Shown here piece by piece: positions 44,385 through 54,390 of a DNA stretch of 64,000 nucleotides. The notes below the pieces were generated by a model. It was not told the origin of the DNA, ran no database searches, and saw only the letters and a list, made by a program, of their open reading frames with translations. The position numbers and the translations under genes were made by a program. Location: contig JAQMRL010000015.1 in NCBI GenBank assembly GCA_035578175.1, forward strand, positions 18,526,672-18,590,671, written 5' to 3'. This stretch comes from Catonia carolina (taxonomy: Eukaryota > Arthropoda > Insecta > Hemiptera > Achilidae). Position 1 is the stretch's first letter, and each line of letters begins with the position of its first letter.

Positions 44385-44800
44385 GCTATAACAAGGGCAC
44401 CATGGTTTGCAAGGAATGCAGAAATACAACATTATTGCAACCTTCCTGATGTAATGGACGAGATCAGGCGTTTTAATAGAAAATATCAGGCAAGACTTGA
44501 AAGCCACGAAAACGAATTAGCCATAAATCTTCTAAATAATGCAGAAGAAGTTAGGCGCCTGAAACGTTACCATGTTTTGGACTCGTCTGAAAGAGTTTAA
44601 ATGTATATAAAATTTTAGTGAAAAGTATTCTATATTGTAAAATGTAAATATCTTTGTACATAGTAATTTTCTCTTTGAACACATGAATAATTGATGTAAT
44701 GAGAGGTACTCAGGGTAATGAGGCCTCAACTTGTGATTTGTACATTCAAAAGATTTGCTTATAGTTTATTTTTAAAAAACTGATTGCAAATAATGTTATT
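44385..44800 (+). pseudogene. jockey-clade LINE tail (copy 2), C-terminus open
   Basis: Reads RAITRAPWFARNAEIQHYCN, LPDVMDEIRRFNRKYQARLE and SHENELAINLLNN, then RRLKRYHVLDSSERV and a stop at 44600, followed by a 3' UTR to about 44800 that also matches 33960-34150. It is 5'-truncated; only about 70 residues of a reverse-transcriptase C-terminus remain. Confidence 0.85.
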
Positions 44801-45050
44801 TTGAAGAAAAAAAAACATATTTTAATATGAATTGATAAGCTAAATATTACAAATCTGACCAAGTTAATAACCCGGTAGGTATTTGTTAAATTAATGCCCC
44901 GGATGATAATAATTTTTTTTTTAGTCTAGTTAGTACACGCTACCACTACAAATGCATCAGCTGGGAAACACTACTAACACTCATTCATTTTCCCACTACT
45001 ATAACAATACTCTGCATTCCTTCCAACTACATGGAGCTGGGACTCAAGCA

Positions 45051-45158
45051 ATATTTTTACTAGGATTTGAACCAGGAACCTTTGTCTCCAAAAATCAGGC
45101 GTTAAACAGCTGATTCGCGGTAACAACTTTGGCTCTACACCAACCCGGTGGGTTAAAT
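45051..45158 (-). repeat. SINE-1, tRNA-like head only
   Basis: B-box (GGATTTGAACCAGGAACC on the plus strand) and A-box (CTACACCAACCCGGTGGGTT) regions with the CAGCTGATT hairpin. The body is missing; it abuts the next SINE-1. Confidence 0.85.
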
Positions 45159-45170
45159 AAATTGTAGAAT

Positions 45171-45503
45171 TTTTTTTTTTTTTTTAAATCCCTAATGTGT
45201 GTACGTTGCAATCTGTTCAATTCAGAACAATAAGCAGCCCCATGACCCAATGAGATGAGGATGATGTGTATGATGTGTAAATGAGGTGTAGTCTTGTACA
45301 GACCCAGGCCGACCATTCCTGAGAGAGTATGGTTAATTGAACCCCAACCATCAAAGTACACCAGTAACCACTGTCTAGCATTCAAATCCGTATAAAAGTA
45401 ACTACCTTTACTAGGATTTGAACCAGGGACCTTCGTCTCCGAAAATCAGCTGTTAAACAGCTGATTTTGGCGACGACTTTACCTCTAGACCAACCCGGTG
45501 GGT
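45171..45503 (-). repeat. SINE-1, full-length copy with 12-bp duplication
   Basis: Complete minus-strand copy, flanked by AAATTGTAGAAT at 45159-45170 and 45504-45515. The tail is a long A-run (15 T on the plus strand), suggesting a young copy. Confidence 0.94.
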
Positions 45504-45566
45504 AAATTGTAGAATAAAATTAATTTTTCTGTTTCAGTTTTACCAATTTCATTTAGGTTGCTTTAA

Positions 45567-46112
45567 CTCTTTCAATACCAACGTCCGGAAAACAGGACGT
45601 CGGTATCTTTTACGTAGTTATAATAACCGGAAATCCGTAAGTTATGCATAGAGTGCCAACGTCCGGATAATGGAACATTTCCAAAAACATTTTGAAAAAA
45701 ATTAAGAAAATAATGTATTTTTAAACCGCCTTTGTGGCGTAGTGACTAGAACGCTTGCCTACAAAGCGACAGTTCCCCGGTTCGATTCCCCGCTAGGGTC
45801 TGAAAACTTTAACACGTTAAAACCACTGGTAAGATACCAAAAATCACAGTAGTTGCTAATAACTAAGCTGTGGATACGAATTTACATTAACTGAAAAAAA
45901 ATACTTAGAATATATTTAGTGTTAAACGAATTTTTTTATGAACACAATAAAAATTAATTTTTAACTGGACATTTTATTTTTCTGTAACATCAAAATTTTG
46001 ATCGGACGCCTGCAAGTTTTAGAAATAAGGGCTGGTACTTTTTATACACCCTTATTCAAATAAAATAACACTTTAGATCAAACTTTTAAATCCTGTTTCG
46101 GCACTGAAAGGG
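45567..46112. mobile_element. TTAA-type non-autonomous element (piggyBac-like), tentative
   Basis: The left end CTCTTTCAATACCAACGTCC after TTAA (45563-45566) and the reverse complement of the right end CCCTTTCAGTGCCGAAACAG share CYCTTTCARTRCCRA. The right flank reads TAAA rather than TTAA. No coding region; SINE-4 lies inside. Assignment to piggyBac rests on terminus style only. Confidence 0.5.
45728..45905 (+). repeat. SINE-4, tRNA-derived SINE (single copy here)
   Basis: The head has an A-box region TGGCGTAGTGACTAGAAC and a canonical B box GGTTCGATTCC 50 bp on, then an unrelated body and an A-rich end. The cloverleaf is not convincing as a working tRNA (no clean acceptor pairing seen), so a SINE is preferred. 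Confidence 0.6.
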
Positions 46113-46189
46113 TAAAAACGCTACCTATAGAAGTCGACTTCAGGTCCATTTATACAGGGAACGTGCTGACGATGTGACGAGGACGAGCC

Positions 46190-46961
46190 TTTTGCGGGTA
46201 AACGGTTTTCTACGCGCTGTTTACCCTGGGGGGAGGGAGTAGTGCCCCTCTAGACTCCCGAACCTGTATTGCAGATACCCGAAATCTGGGAGTCCGAGGT
46301 CTGAGAAAGGGCTCTGCCTTGCAGGGGTGATGTGTGGTAGCAGTTCTCGTGAGAGGCTGCGGCGTTTACTCATCAAACGTGACAGGGGGAGCCTTGTCGA
46401 GATGAGTTCTTGGGGAGTTGGGAGCCCCACCGGCGTGGCTAGTCGGTGCCCAGCTATGGAGACGGATTCTGAGTGGTTGTGGTTTCGTGGCCGCGGTCAC
46501 TTTAGCTATTTAGTATCCACCTTGAGGGGGTTGTGTAGTGTCTCTGTGTTGCGTTCACTGCGTGTGCATTAACACTTAAATAGTAGGGGAAGTATCACTC
46601 CTTTTTCCGAGGCTGGGGGAGTGTTGCTTCTATCCTGCCCTGGGTGTGTCGCGGGGATCCCACGTTGCTCCCTGGGCATACTTGGGCCGGTCCATCAGCG
46701 GTAACATCCTGGTGCAATGCGAGAGTAAGTTCGGTACCTGAGCTTCCTACGTCTGACACAGTCCGAATGATTCCCGGGAGTGCGATCGGCGATTGGGTCG
46801 GTGTGCTTTGTAACGGGGTCAACCCGCGGGTCGGCTGTGGATTCTAGCGTTATAAGGGTGCTTGGTACCGTGTCCGTCTCCCCGGAGGGCTTTGTGCTCC
46901 TGGGGGCCTAACCGGCCCCCCAGACCCCCCGGTGCGGTCGTAACTATGACTCTCTTAAGGT
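46190..46961. mobile_element. Chimeric insert with split 28S rDNA, 45-bp duplication
   Basis: The insert starts TTTTGCGGGTAAACGG and ends GTAACTATGACTCTCTTAAGG. In animal 28S rDNA, GCGGGTAAACGG is separated from GTAACTATGACTCTCTTAAG by about 5 bases. Here about 735 bp of GC-rich unknown sequence separates them. The right end stops exactly at the R2 cleavage site. Direct repeats of about 45 bp (TCCATTTATACAGGGAACGT…, 46144-46189 and 46964-47009) flank it. Confidence 0.85.
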
Positions 46962-47286
46962 ATCCATTTATACAGGGAACGTGCTGACGATGTGACGAGG
47001 ACGAGCCGACAAGAAAAAAATATTCTTTAACGAAACCAGATGGAAATGTTTATACTGCGAACGTAACGTCAACGTGCCGACAACGGGCTTCGTCCGACAG
47101 TCGGTTTAGACTCGTTGCCGACGATATTTTGCAGACACTCGTTGAACACTCGTCCCGTTCACGGCTCGTCACAGTGCTATAAATACTCAACGAGTCGACA
47201 ACGTGTTTTACTTCGTTCGTTCTTATATATTTTTTGGTTTTTCAATACTGTTTCGTTATTGTTTTGTGTATTGTTTTTCTTTAATC

Positions 47287-47345
47287 ATGAATGACGAAAA
47301 ATTAATAGAGTTTGTACGTCAACACAGTGTACTGTACTTTATTTT
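47287..47345 (+). pseudogene. MADF-type protein, N-terminal fragment
   Basis: Reads MNDEKLIEFVRQHSVLYF, resembling the first helix of MADF domains (LIE-V-KHP-LYD). MADF/Myb-like DNA-binding proteins are the second gene of PIF/Harbinger transposons. Similarity ends after about 20 residues. Confidence 0.55.
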
Positions 47346-47437
47346 TGCCAAAAGCACGTTAAATGAATACTTCGTCATTCTAAAATATTCAATAAACTTG
47401 TCATATTCAATTAATTATTGAATATATATATTCATAC

Positions 47438-48085
47438 AGAGCAGGTCGAAATACGCCGTGGGGTTAGGCAGGGCTGTATTCTCTCGCCAATACTTTTCAA
47501 CCTCTATTCAGAGCACATCTTCAAGGAGGCCCTGCAGGATATAGAAGAGGGTATCTCAGGTTGAAAAGTGTGTTTCACGTAATGAGTTCGGCGTTTAGGA
47601 GTCATGATCTCACTATGGGCACTAAGTTGCGGCTCTTACGGTGTTACGTGTTTTCCGTGCTTCTGTATGGGGTGGAGACTTGGACGTTGACGAAGGCAAC
47701 CACTGCTAAACTTGAAGCCTTCGAACTTTGGTTGTACAGAAGAATGTTGAAGATACCATGGACGGACAGGGTGACCAACACCGAGGTACTGCGCCGAATG
47801 AGCAAGGAACCGGAGGTAATAAACATCACAAAGTGTCGCAAGTTGGAATACCTTGGTCATATTATGAGGAACCACGGTAGATATGAACTGTTGCAGCGCA
47901 TCCTGCAGGGTAGATTGGATGGTGGAAGACGGCCAGGCCGAAGAAGAATATCCTGGCTTGCTAACCTGAGAGACTGGTATGGACAGAGCTCAGCCCAACT
48001 TTTCCGCATTGCGGAGGACAGGACCAAGATAGCTATGATGGTAGCCAACGTTCGAACCGGACAGGCACGTTAAGAAGAAGAAAGA
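47438..48085 (+). pseudogene. RTE-clade LINE, 5'-truncated, with internal deletion
   Basis: 47441-47560 reads EQVEIRRGVRQGCILSPILF plus NLYSEHIFKEAL, the reverse-transcriptase block before the YADD motif. YADD itself is deleted at about 47560. 47561-48073 is an open C-terminal stretch of about 170 residues with LLYGVETWTLTKATTAKLEA, FELWLYRRMLKIPWTDRVTN, RKLEYLGHIMRN, GRRRISWLANLRDWYG and a final MMVANVRTGQAR-stop, all hallmarks of RTE elements. The tail is AAGAAGAAG. It is inserted between the two genes of the PIF/Harbinger remnant. Confidence 0.9.
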
Positions 48086-48232
48086 ATGAATTCTCCTTCA
48101 TTTTTTTCTCTCCTGCCATGTTGGATGTACACTCCATCTTTTTTTTCGCCTGTTTTCTTCTTCTTCCTGTAGCAGTAAAGTTATTGCTGCTAATTCATAA
48201 TTTGAAAACGATAAACTCGACATTTTTAGAGA
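48080..48232 (-). pseudogene. PIF/Harbinger transposase, N-terminal fragment
   Basis: Minus-strand frame MSSLSFSNYELAAITLLLQE, then RRKKRWSVHPTWQERKKEGE. A KKRRxWVHPIWxxRxxxGEF block is the usual N-terminus of HARBI1-like transposases. The catalytic domain is gone. Confidence 0.65.
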
Positions 48233-48360
48233 CGACACAAAAGCAAATGAAAAACTACGTCGAATGCACGTTATGTGTATAAATAGTCCTTCGATTCGAT
48301 CGTCTTTGTCACGTCGACGGCACGTTCCCTGTATAAATGTACCTTTATACGTACAACCAC

Positions 48361-49264
48361 GGCTAACTCTCATTTTGTTAGTTTCGAGAAAAAACACAAT
48401 AATTGAAAGTTTAACAAAATCGATAAAATCAGACTATACATTTTAAGTAAAAATGACTTACACAATACCTGAATATGTACCTACATAATCAATTGATGTT
48501 ACTAAATTAAAAAAAATATTATTTTCTTTTTTTCATTCATATATAAATAATATCAATACAACCCAAAGACGAAAAGGAAAAGGAAGCGAACAACAGAAAA
48601 GAAAAGATGGCCAGTGCACTTCGAGGAATTCACTATTTTTTTAAGAAGAAAGCAAAACTAACAGATTGAGTGCAAATAATTTAACACTTCACCTGCCTGT
48701 TATGGGGAAACGTATATTAAATGACATTGCTTTTGTTAACTTAATTTTGTTAACTTGCTCAAAAATCTGTTCAAAATAATTATGAACAAACTGTGAACAA
48801 ATTGAAACTGTTTAATTATTAAATCTGAAGACGTAATGACCAATATACATTTAATAAGAACATTTTTATAGTTAAAAATGAATAAAAACATCAAAACCGA
48901 TTCATGTCTATTTTAATAAATTTTTGAAAAATGGAGTGGGTGTAAAATAAACATCGACCATCTGTCGAGTAATTTAAAAATCCGTGCATAACGAAAAATA
49001 ATAAATTATTGTAAAAATAAAACACCGGGAGGCATAAATGGACTGTTGAATCTAAAAAGAAACTATTAGAGTAGTCTGCTATAAAAAATGAACTTAAATT
49101 ATATTATTATATTATACTGTTTTATGTATTAAACCGTTATTAAATACAAAGTGATCAAATTAAAACCGAATCGCTTTATTGATGTTCTGTCAGGTGTAAA
49201 GCTACTACAGCACCTTTATCAACAACATCTCGCACTGATTTTCTCCGTTGTAGTCAGTTGTTTA
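48361..49264. other. AT-rich spacer with a SINE-2 end fragment
   Basis: 48652-48706 is a minus-strand fragment of the SINE-2 5' end (AACAGATTGAGTGCAAATAA to CTGCCTGTTATGGGG). Nothing else recognised. Confidence 0.6.
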
Positions 49265-49955
49265 TATTTTTGCATCCCTAATGTGTGTACTTGCCCGTAA
49301 CAGGCAGGTGGAGTGTTAAATTAATTGCACTCGATCTGTTGGTTCCAGGGCTACGACTGAGGGCTATGACTGAACTATTTAATAATAGAAAAGGTAGAGG
49401 TGTAAAAGAAACTAATCACAGTTATCTCCTCTGAGAGTAATAAATTACATTAAACAGCCAGACCCTATGGTGAATGAAGTGAAGGTGTCATTTACAGGGT
49501 GAAAAGTAGGTGCTTTTTGGAGGATCCTGGAATGCTGATAAGCGTACTTTTCAACTCAGTGAGGAAGGCAATAGTAAAACACCTCACTCCTCCTTTTTAC
49601 TCAGTAAAACCTGTAGAGGTTCAATCCAGCGTTTTGGCTGTTGAGCTAAACAACAACAAAATGTGTGCAAGTCGCAATCAGTTTAATTTCACACAATGAG
49701 CAATCTTACGACCCAATGAAATGATAGAATTATAATTATTAATTATGTCGTACATATTTATGTACGACAGTAAATGTGGTGTATTCTTATTTAGACTCAG
49801 GCGGACCATTCCTGCGAGAGTATTATTAATTGAACCTTAACCACTAAAGTACACTGGTAACGACTTTATATTATTGTAATCCTTATAAAAGTAACTAACC
49901 TTAGTACGAAACCTTCGTCTCCGAAAATCAGCTGTTAAACAGCTGAAGATGACCT
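49265..49955 (-). repeat. SINE-1, old copy interrupted by SINE-2
   Basis: CATCCCTAATGTGTGTAC at the left, SINE-2, then the diverged SINE-1 body and head to the AATCAGCTGTTAAACAGCTG hairpin. A perfect palindrome, GTCGTACAT/ATGTACGAC (49747-49768), replaces part of the body. Confidence 0.85.
49291..49660 (+). repeat. SINE-2, old copy in a SINE-1 tail
   Basis: Decayed duplication AATGTGTGTAC (49280-49290) and AATGTGTGCAA (49661-49671), the same SINE-1 position and orientation as the copy at 43585. Confidence 0.9.
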
Positions 49956-49971
49956 TACGACAGGTCGTCCC

Positions 49972-50012
49972 ACAGCCCACAGGGAGGTCTAGAAAACCTC
50001 CCTGTGGGCTGT
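49972..50012. repeat. Perfect 17-bp stem inverted repeat
   Basis: ACAGCCCACAGGGAGGT and its exact complement, separated by 7 bases (CTAGAAA). It is not part of SINE-1 consensus. Confidence 0.95.
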
Positions 50013-50745
50013 TTAATGATAATATTTATTTCATTACGTTCTGTATCGTTTTAAAAATCTGAAATACCCGTATTCAATTAACAAAAAAAAAAGAACACTA
50101 TAACAAGTAGACTTTCATTGCGTTCAGTATTGTTTCAAATACTACAGTATTCCAGAAACTAATACCTTAAACACTAATCAGTTTAAAAAAATATATACAT
50201 GTCAATGGTTAATTGTATTACTGTTCGTAGGTTCCATGTTAAACACTAAACACTCAGCTGAGTATGTATTTTTAGAACATGTTTCGTTATTTTAATGTGT
50301 TTTCATTTTAAAAAACACACTCAAGTGATCGCCGATTTTTGTCGAATTTTTAATCAAGATTTTGACTATAAATCCATTTAATAAATATTTATATTTATGC
50401 TAAGTGGCGTAAATTTGATAAAAGGTCTCTCAAACCGTTCTTGTGATACAAGTTGTTGGTATCTTGAATAAAGACTATCGTTCAAAGAAGTACTAGCTCG
50501 CACTTGTAGTTCTTCTCATACTTTCCTAACAAAAAATGTTTAAACAAAATTTTGGATAGAATGAAAAATGATGCGTTTTCATAAATTTGTTTATAGAAAA
50601 GTTTTCTTTATAATGTAAGTACGATTGAGTGGGGCACTTTTTGATACGTCATACATACTGAGTTTACTCAGAAGCCAAAAATGGTAACTCCTTATCCTGC
50701 GTTTTTTTCACGTTCTTCATGTCCTCCTTTTTCTTCCTCACCCCC
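50013..50745. other. AT-rich spacer, nothing recognised
   Basis: No coding potential or repeat recognised. Confidence 0.4.
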
Positions 50746-50749
50746 TCCT

Positions 50750-51420
50750 ACTCTACTTTATTGCTGACCTCCTTCTCATCTTTCTCCTTCTTCTCATCCT
50801 TCTCATTTTTCTTCTCTTTCCGTTACACCTCCTTTATTTTCTTCTTCTCCTTCTCCTTCTTTTTCTTCTTCTTCTCCTTTGTCTTCTTCTCCTCCTTCTC
50901 CTCCTCCTCCTTCTCCTTTACCTTCTTTTTCTTCTTCTCCTCCATCTTCTTCTTCTTCTCCTCCTCCTCCTCCTCCTCCTTCTCCATCTTTTTCTTCTTC
51001 TTCTCCATCTTCTTCTCCTCCTTCTCCTCCTCCTTCTTCTTTTCCTTCTTCTTCTTCTTTTTCTCCTTCTTCTTCTCCTTCTTCTCCTCCTACTTCTTTT
51101 TCTTCTCCTTCTCCTTCTTTTCCTTCTTCTTCTTCTCATTCTTCTTCTTCTTCTCCTCCTCCTCCTCCTACTCCTTTTTCTTCTCCTTCTCCTTCTTTTC
51201 CTTCTTCTTCTTCTCATTCTTCTTCTTCTTCTTCTCCCCCTCCTCCTCCTACTCCTTTTTCTTCTCCTTCTCCTTCTTTTCCTTCTTCTTCTTCTCATTC
51301 TCATTCTTCTTCTTCTCCCCCTCCTCCTCCTACTCCTTTTTCTTCTCCTTCTCATTCTTCTTCCTTCGTTTTTTTTCTTCTTCTTCTTCTTTATCCTTAT
51401 CTACTTTTTCTTGCGCTTTT
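50750..51420. repeat. CTT/CCT pyrimidine triplet tract
   Basis: About 670 bp of pyrimidine triplets with internal higher-order repeats: a roughly 85-bp unit containing CCTCCTCCTACTCCTTTTTC recurs at about 51155, 51240 and 51320. The right flank (51425-51470), read on the minus strand, resembles an RTE C-terminus, so this tract probably also grew from an RTE tail. Confidence 0.92.
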
Positions 51421-51470
51421 TTCTACACCAGGTTCCCCGTTCTTTGAAAACGTAGCCAACCAAACGTAGG

Positions 51471-52520
51471 CCATTTGAGTTCATTTGACTTCCTGTCAAC
51501 AAACGAAAAATACAAGCTCACCTCACCATCCCCGAAGATTCCTAATCCACCAGATATTACGTTGAATTGGGACACGATTAACCGTTTTATTATTTATTTA
51601 GAAACACTTTATATTAATTTCCAATAAAATAGGGATAACATCTAAAATCTCTAAAATCTGAATCGATGATTTTAACCTGAACACTGTGTACACGAATATA
51701 AAGAATAATAATAAATAATATATAGAACAATAAATGATTGACTGTTGGTCAGTTACATTTGAACAATTGGCCGGCCGGTCGGTCGTCGTTCATTTAACTG
51801 AACAATAATAGTGATACCTATTTCAGGTGCAGTAGTTAAGGTCACAGTTCTTATCGAGGTCAAATCTAGTCGGTAACCACCTTCACTAAACCAAGGCTTT
51901 TAAAAATTCCTCTTTCCCTCTACCAGTTACCTCAACTCTCCTACACACACTATTATTATTATTATTATTATTACAAATATAACTACTCAACAATGTTACG
52001 CCTGTAATAATATCATAATTTTTCACCCGAGCTTTCATTTTATTTAATATTACACCACCTGTTCTGATGCTTTATCCTCTTGTTCTTCCATTTGTTTTGT
52101 TTTTGTCGAAGTGGTTTTCCATTACCGTGGTTTTTGATGTTATTGTTTAGGTAATCAGCTGAATTTCCCATAAAAGATACAGTTCAGCCGTTCTTATTTT
52201 GTTCCTACTGTCAACAAACCAAAGCCACCTACTACAGGATGCACGCTAGAGTCTACGACTTTACGGATCTCGTATTCCTATTAAGTTAACTATTTTTTAA
52301 ATTATAAGTACTTAAAGTACTAAAACATCAGTCATAATATGATGTAGGCCTAATAATTTCATTTATAAAAATACTTTCAAAAGTATTTTGTATTTAAATA
52401 CTTTTGAAAGTATTTTGTTGTTGCTTTTTAATCAGCGTGAACACATTTTGATATAATGCGCATGCTCGGTGACGTCATTATTTGTTTACATTGGGAGCAA
52501 ACTAAGAGAGGCTGGACTAT
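51471..52520. other. Spacer with ATT microsatellite and a 20-bp inverted repeat
   Basis: (ATT)n at about 51952-51975. 52369-52388 (AAATACTTTCAAAAGTATTT) and 52396-52415 are perfect inverted repeats with a 7-base loop. Nothing else recognised. Confidence 0.6.
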
Positions 52521-52903
52521 AGGTGGGTTTCAAATTATTTACACTCAATCTATTTGTTTCAGGGCTAAAATAAATAGTTCTGTTTCTTATCACATGGTCA
52601 GCCAATTAAATGACTGAATCAATTAAGAACAGAAGAGGTGGAGGTGTAAAAGACACCAATTAGAGTTTTATCCTCTGGAAGTAATGAATTTCATTATACA
52701 GCCAGACCTTGTGGTGAATGAAGTGAAGGTGTCATTTACAGAGTGGAAAATATATGCTTTTCAGAGGGCCCGGCATGCTGATAAGCGTACTTTTCCACTC
52801 AGTGAGGAAGGCAATGGTAAACCACCTCACTCCTCGTTTTTACTTAGTAAAACCTCTACAGGTTCAAACCAGCCTTTCGGCTGATGACCTAAAAAACAAC
52901 AAC
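52521..52903 (+). repeat. SINE-2, near full-length copy
   Basis: From AGGTGGGTTTCAAATTATTT to the AACAACAACAA tail, with a one-base insertion that shifts the recurrent reading frame. The 5' palindrome is missing. Confidence 0.88.
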
Positions 52904-53142
52904 AATCAGCTGAAAGGCTGGTTTGAACGTCTAGAGCAGTGATCTTCAACCCGCGGCCCGCAGAACGATTTCAGTTTTTGAACAAAGAGCTTAGAACATT
53001 GCATCAATTTGTTGATTGTTAAACGTTGATTTTTAAACTCGTAAAAAGTAAGAATGTCAAGTTTCCTATTGAGCTGAAAAATCACCATTTTGATGTTTTT
53101 AGTTTGGTTTTGAGTTTTGTAACATGTTTAAGTATAAGTATA

Positions 53143-54069
53143 CGAGGGGGTACCCAAAAGAAACCGGAATTATTTTTTAAAACTATTTATTTTTAATTTT
53201 TTTACAAAAGAACCTTATCCCCTTCAAAATACTCTCCATTACAACTAATACATTTGTCCCACCGGTGCTTCCACTGTTCAAAACATTTTTTGTACTCCTC
53301 TTCAGTGATGGCTGCCAGCTCATCCGTCGTTTTTTTCTTGACATCATCAACGTTGTTAAATCGGAGACCTTTCATGCCCCTTTTATGCGTGGGAACAAGA
53401 AAAAATCACACGGAGCCAGATCGGGTGAGTACGGTGCGTGTGGTAGCAAAACCATGCCGTTTTTCGCCAAAAACTGGGTAACCGAGATTGCCGTGTGTGC
53501 AGGCGCGTTGTCGTGGTGGAAAAACCAGTCCCCTGTCTGCCACAAATTAGGTCTTTTACGACGAATGCTGTTTCGTAGTCTTCTTAACACTTAAAGATAA
53601 AAAGTCAATGGTCTGTCGTCGGTCTGTTCATACAATTTCTTTCACTTTCACAACATTTTCGTCTGTTCGGGAAGTCGACGGTCGTCCAGAACGAGGTTTG
53701 TTCTCAATCGACATGTCGCCATTTTTAAAGCGCAAAAACCACTCGTACACTTGGGTTTTTCCAATAGCGTCGCCTTTGTAAGCTGTGTTCAACATTACAA
53801 CTGTTTCCGCGGCGTTTTTACCGAGCAAGAAGCAAAATTTCACAGCCGCACGTTGTTCATTAAAACTTGCCATCATGAAAAACGACACGAGCACAAAACA
53901 GCACTAGCGAGAACAATCACTGCACTAGAACAGAACAAGCTAGATCAACGAACAAAATGGCATTGAACTGGCAATGAGTAGCGCTACAAGCAGCCTAGTG
54001 GCGGGAATTTGTACTGCACAAGCTCCGCCCACAGCAGAGCTATTCCGGATACTTTTGGGTACCCCCTCG
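53143..54069 (-). mobile_element. mariner (DD34D) transposon, internally deleted
   Basis: 927 bp with TA on both sides (53141-53142 and 54070-54071). Terminal repeats CGAGGGGGTACCCAAAAG are identical over 18 bp, then 8 of 10. It carries both ends of a transposase with the middle missing. It is nested in the hAT element. Confidence 0.93.
53200..53894 (-). pseudogene. mariner transposase pseudogene, central deletion
   Basis: The N-terminal part (53894-53628) has MASFNEQRAAVKFCFLLGKN, then QVYEWFLRFKNGD and KPRSGRPSTSRTDENV, the mariner helix-turn-helix and GRP linker. After a stop, the C-terminal part (53590-53372) has FFHHDNAPAHTAISVTQFLA and YSPDLAPCDFFLFPRIKGA, with 34 residues between the second and third Asp. 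The segment with the first Asp is deleted, so the protein cannot be active. Confidence 0.88.
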
Positions 54070-54390
54070 TATGTTTCAATATTGATATTTACTGTCATTT
54101 TTAACCGATATACGCTTTAAAAGAAAATCATGTTATTTCTTTTAACCTGACACAAAATATTCATATACGTTTATACTAACATATACAAATATACATACAT
54201 AAGTAGATCAATGCGGCCCTTAAGCCCACCCATAATAAAAATTTGGCCCTTTATTAAGATAAGGTTGAAGACTACTGCTCTTGAGGCTTTACTAAGTAAA
54301 ATGAGGAGTGAGTTGGTTTACCGTGCCTTCCTCACTGAACGGAAAAGTATGCTTATCAGCAATCCGGGCCCTCTGAAAAGTATCTAGGGT

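Larger units (their letters stand above)
46137..48360. mobile_element. PIF/Harbinger-type transposon remnant
   Basis: Inverted ends: 46142 onward reads GGTCCATTTATACAGGGAAC, and the reverse complement of the end at about 48343 reads GGTACATTTATACAGGGAAC; similarity continues about 45 bp inward. Two inward-facing coding starts fit the family's two genes: a MADF-like start at 47287 (+) and a transposase-like start near 48230 (-). The middle is replaced by an RTE fragment, and the left end carries the 28S chimera. The 3-bp target duplication could not be resolved. Confidence 0.75.
52937..54277. mobile_element. hAT-type non-autonomous element, split by mariner
   Basis: Ends CAGTGATCTTCAACC and, reverse complemented, CAGTAGTCTTCAACC. 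Both have the hAT CAG-start and GCGGCCC-type subterminal blocks. Flanking octamers GTCTAGAG and CTCTTGAG are decayed forms of CTCTAGAG in SINE-2. No transposase is present. Confidence 0.82.
52905..54390 (-). repeat. SINE-2 (minus), split by a hAT element
   Basis: 52905-52936 (ATCAGCTGAAAGGCTGGTTT…CTAGAG) and 54278-54390 (CTCTTGAGGCTTTACTAAGT onward) are two parts of one SINE-2. The hAT element sits between them. It is truncated at the distal end. Confidence 0.82.

Noticed and set aside
12601..45503. Recurring 60-95-codon frames beginning [20 protein letters not shown] or MNFIIQPDPVVNEVKVSF
   Set aside because: They coincide exactly with SINE-1 and SINE-2 bodies, vary with each copy's mutations, and show no sign of protein-level selection.
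45728..45800. A true tRNA gene
   Set aside because: No convincing acceptor stem or anticodon arm; better explained as a SINE head.
47203..47421. A host MADF-domain gene
   Set aside because: Only about 20 residues fit, and the context (matching inverted ends, opposed HARBI1-like start) points to a transposon gene remnant.
50719..51469. Ser/Phe- and Pro-rich frames of about 150-240 codons
   Set aside because: Same cause: a pyrimidine triplet tract open in several frames.
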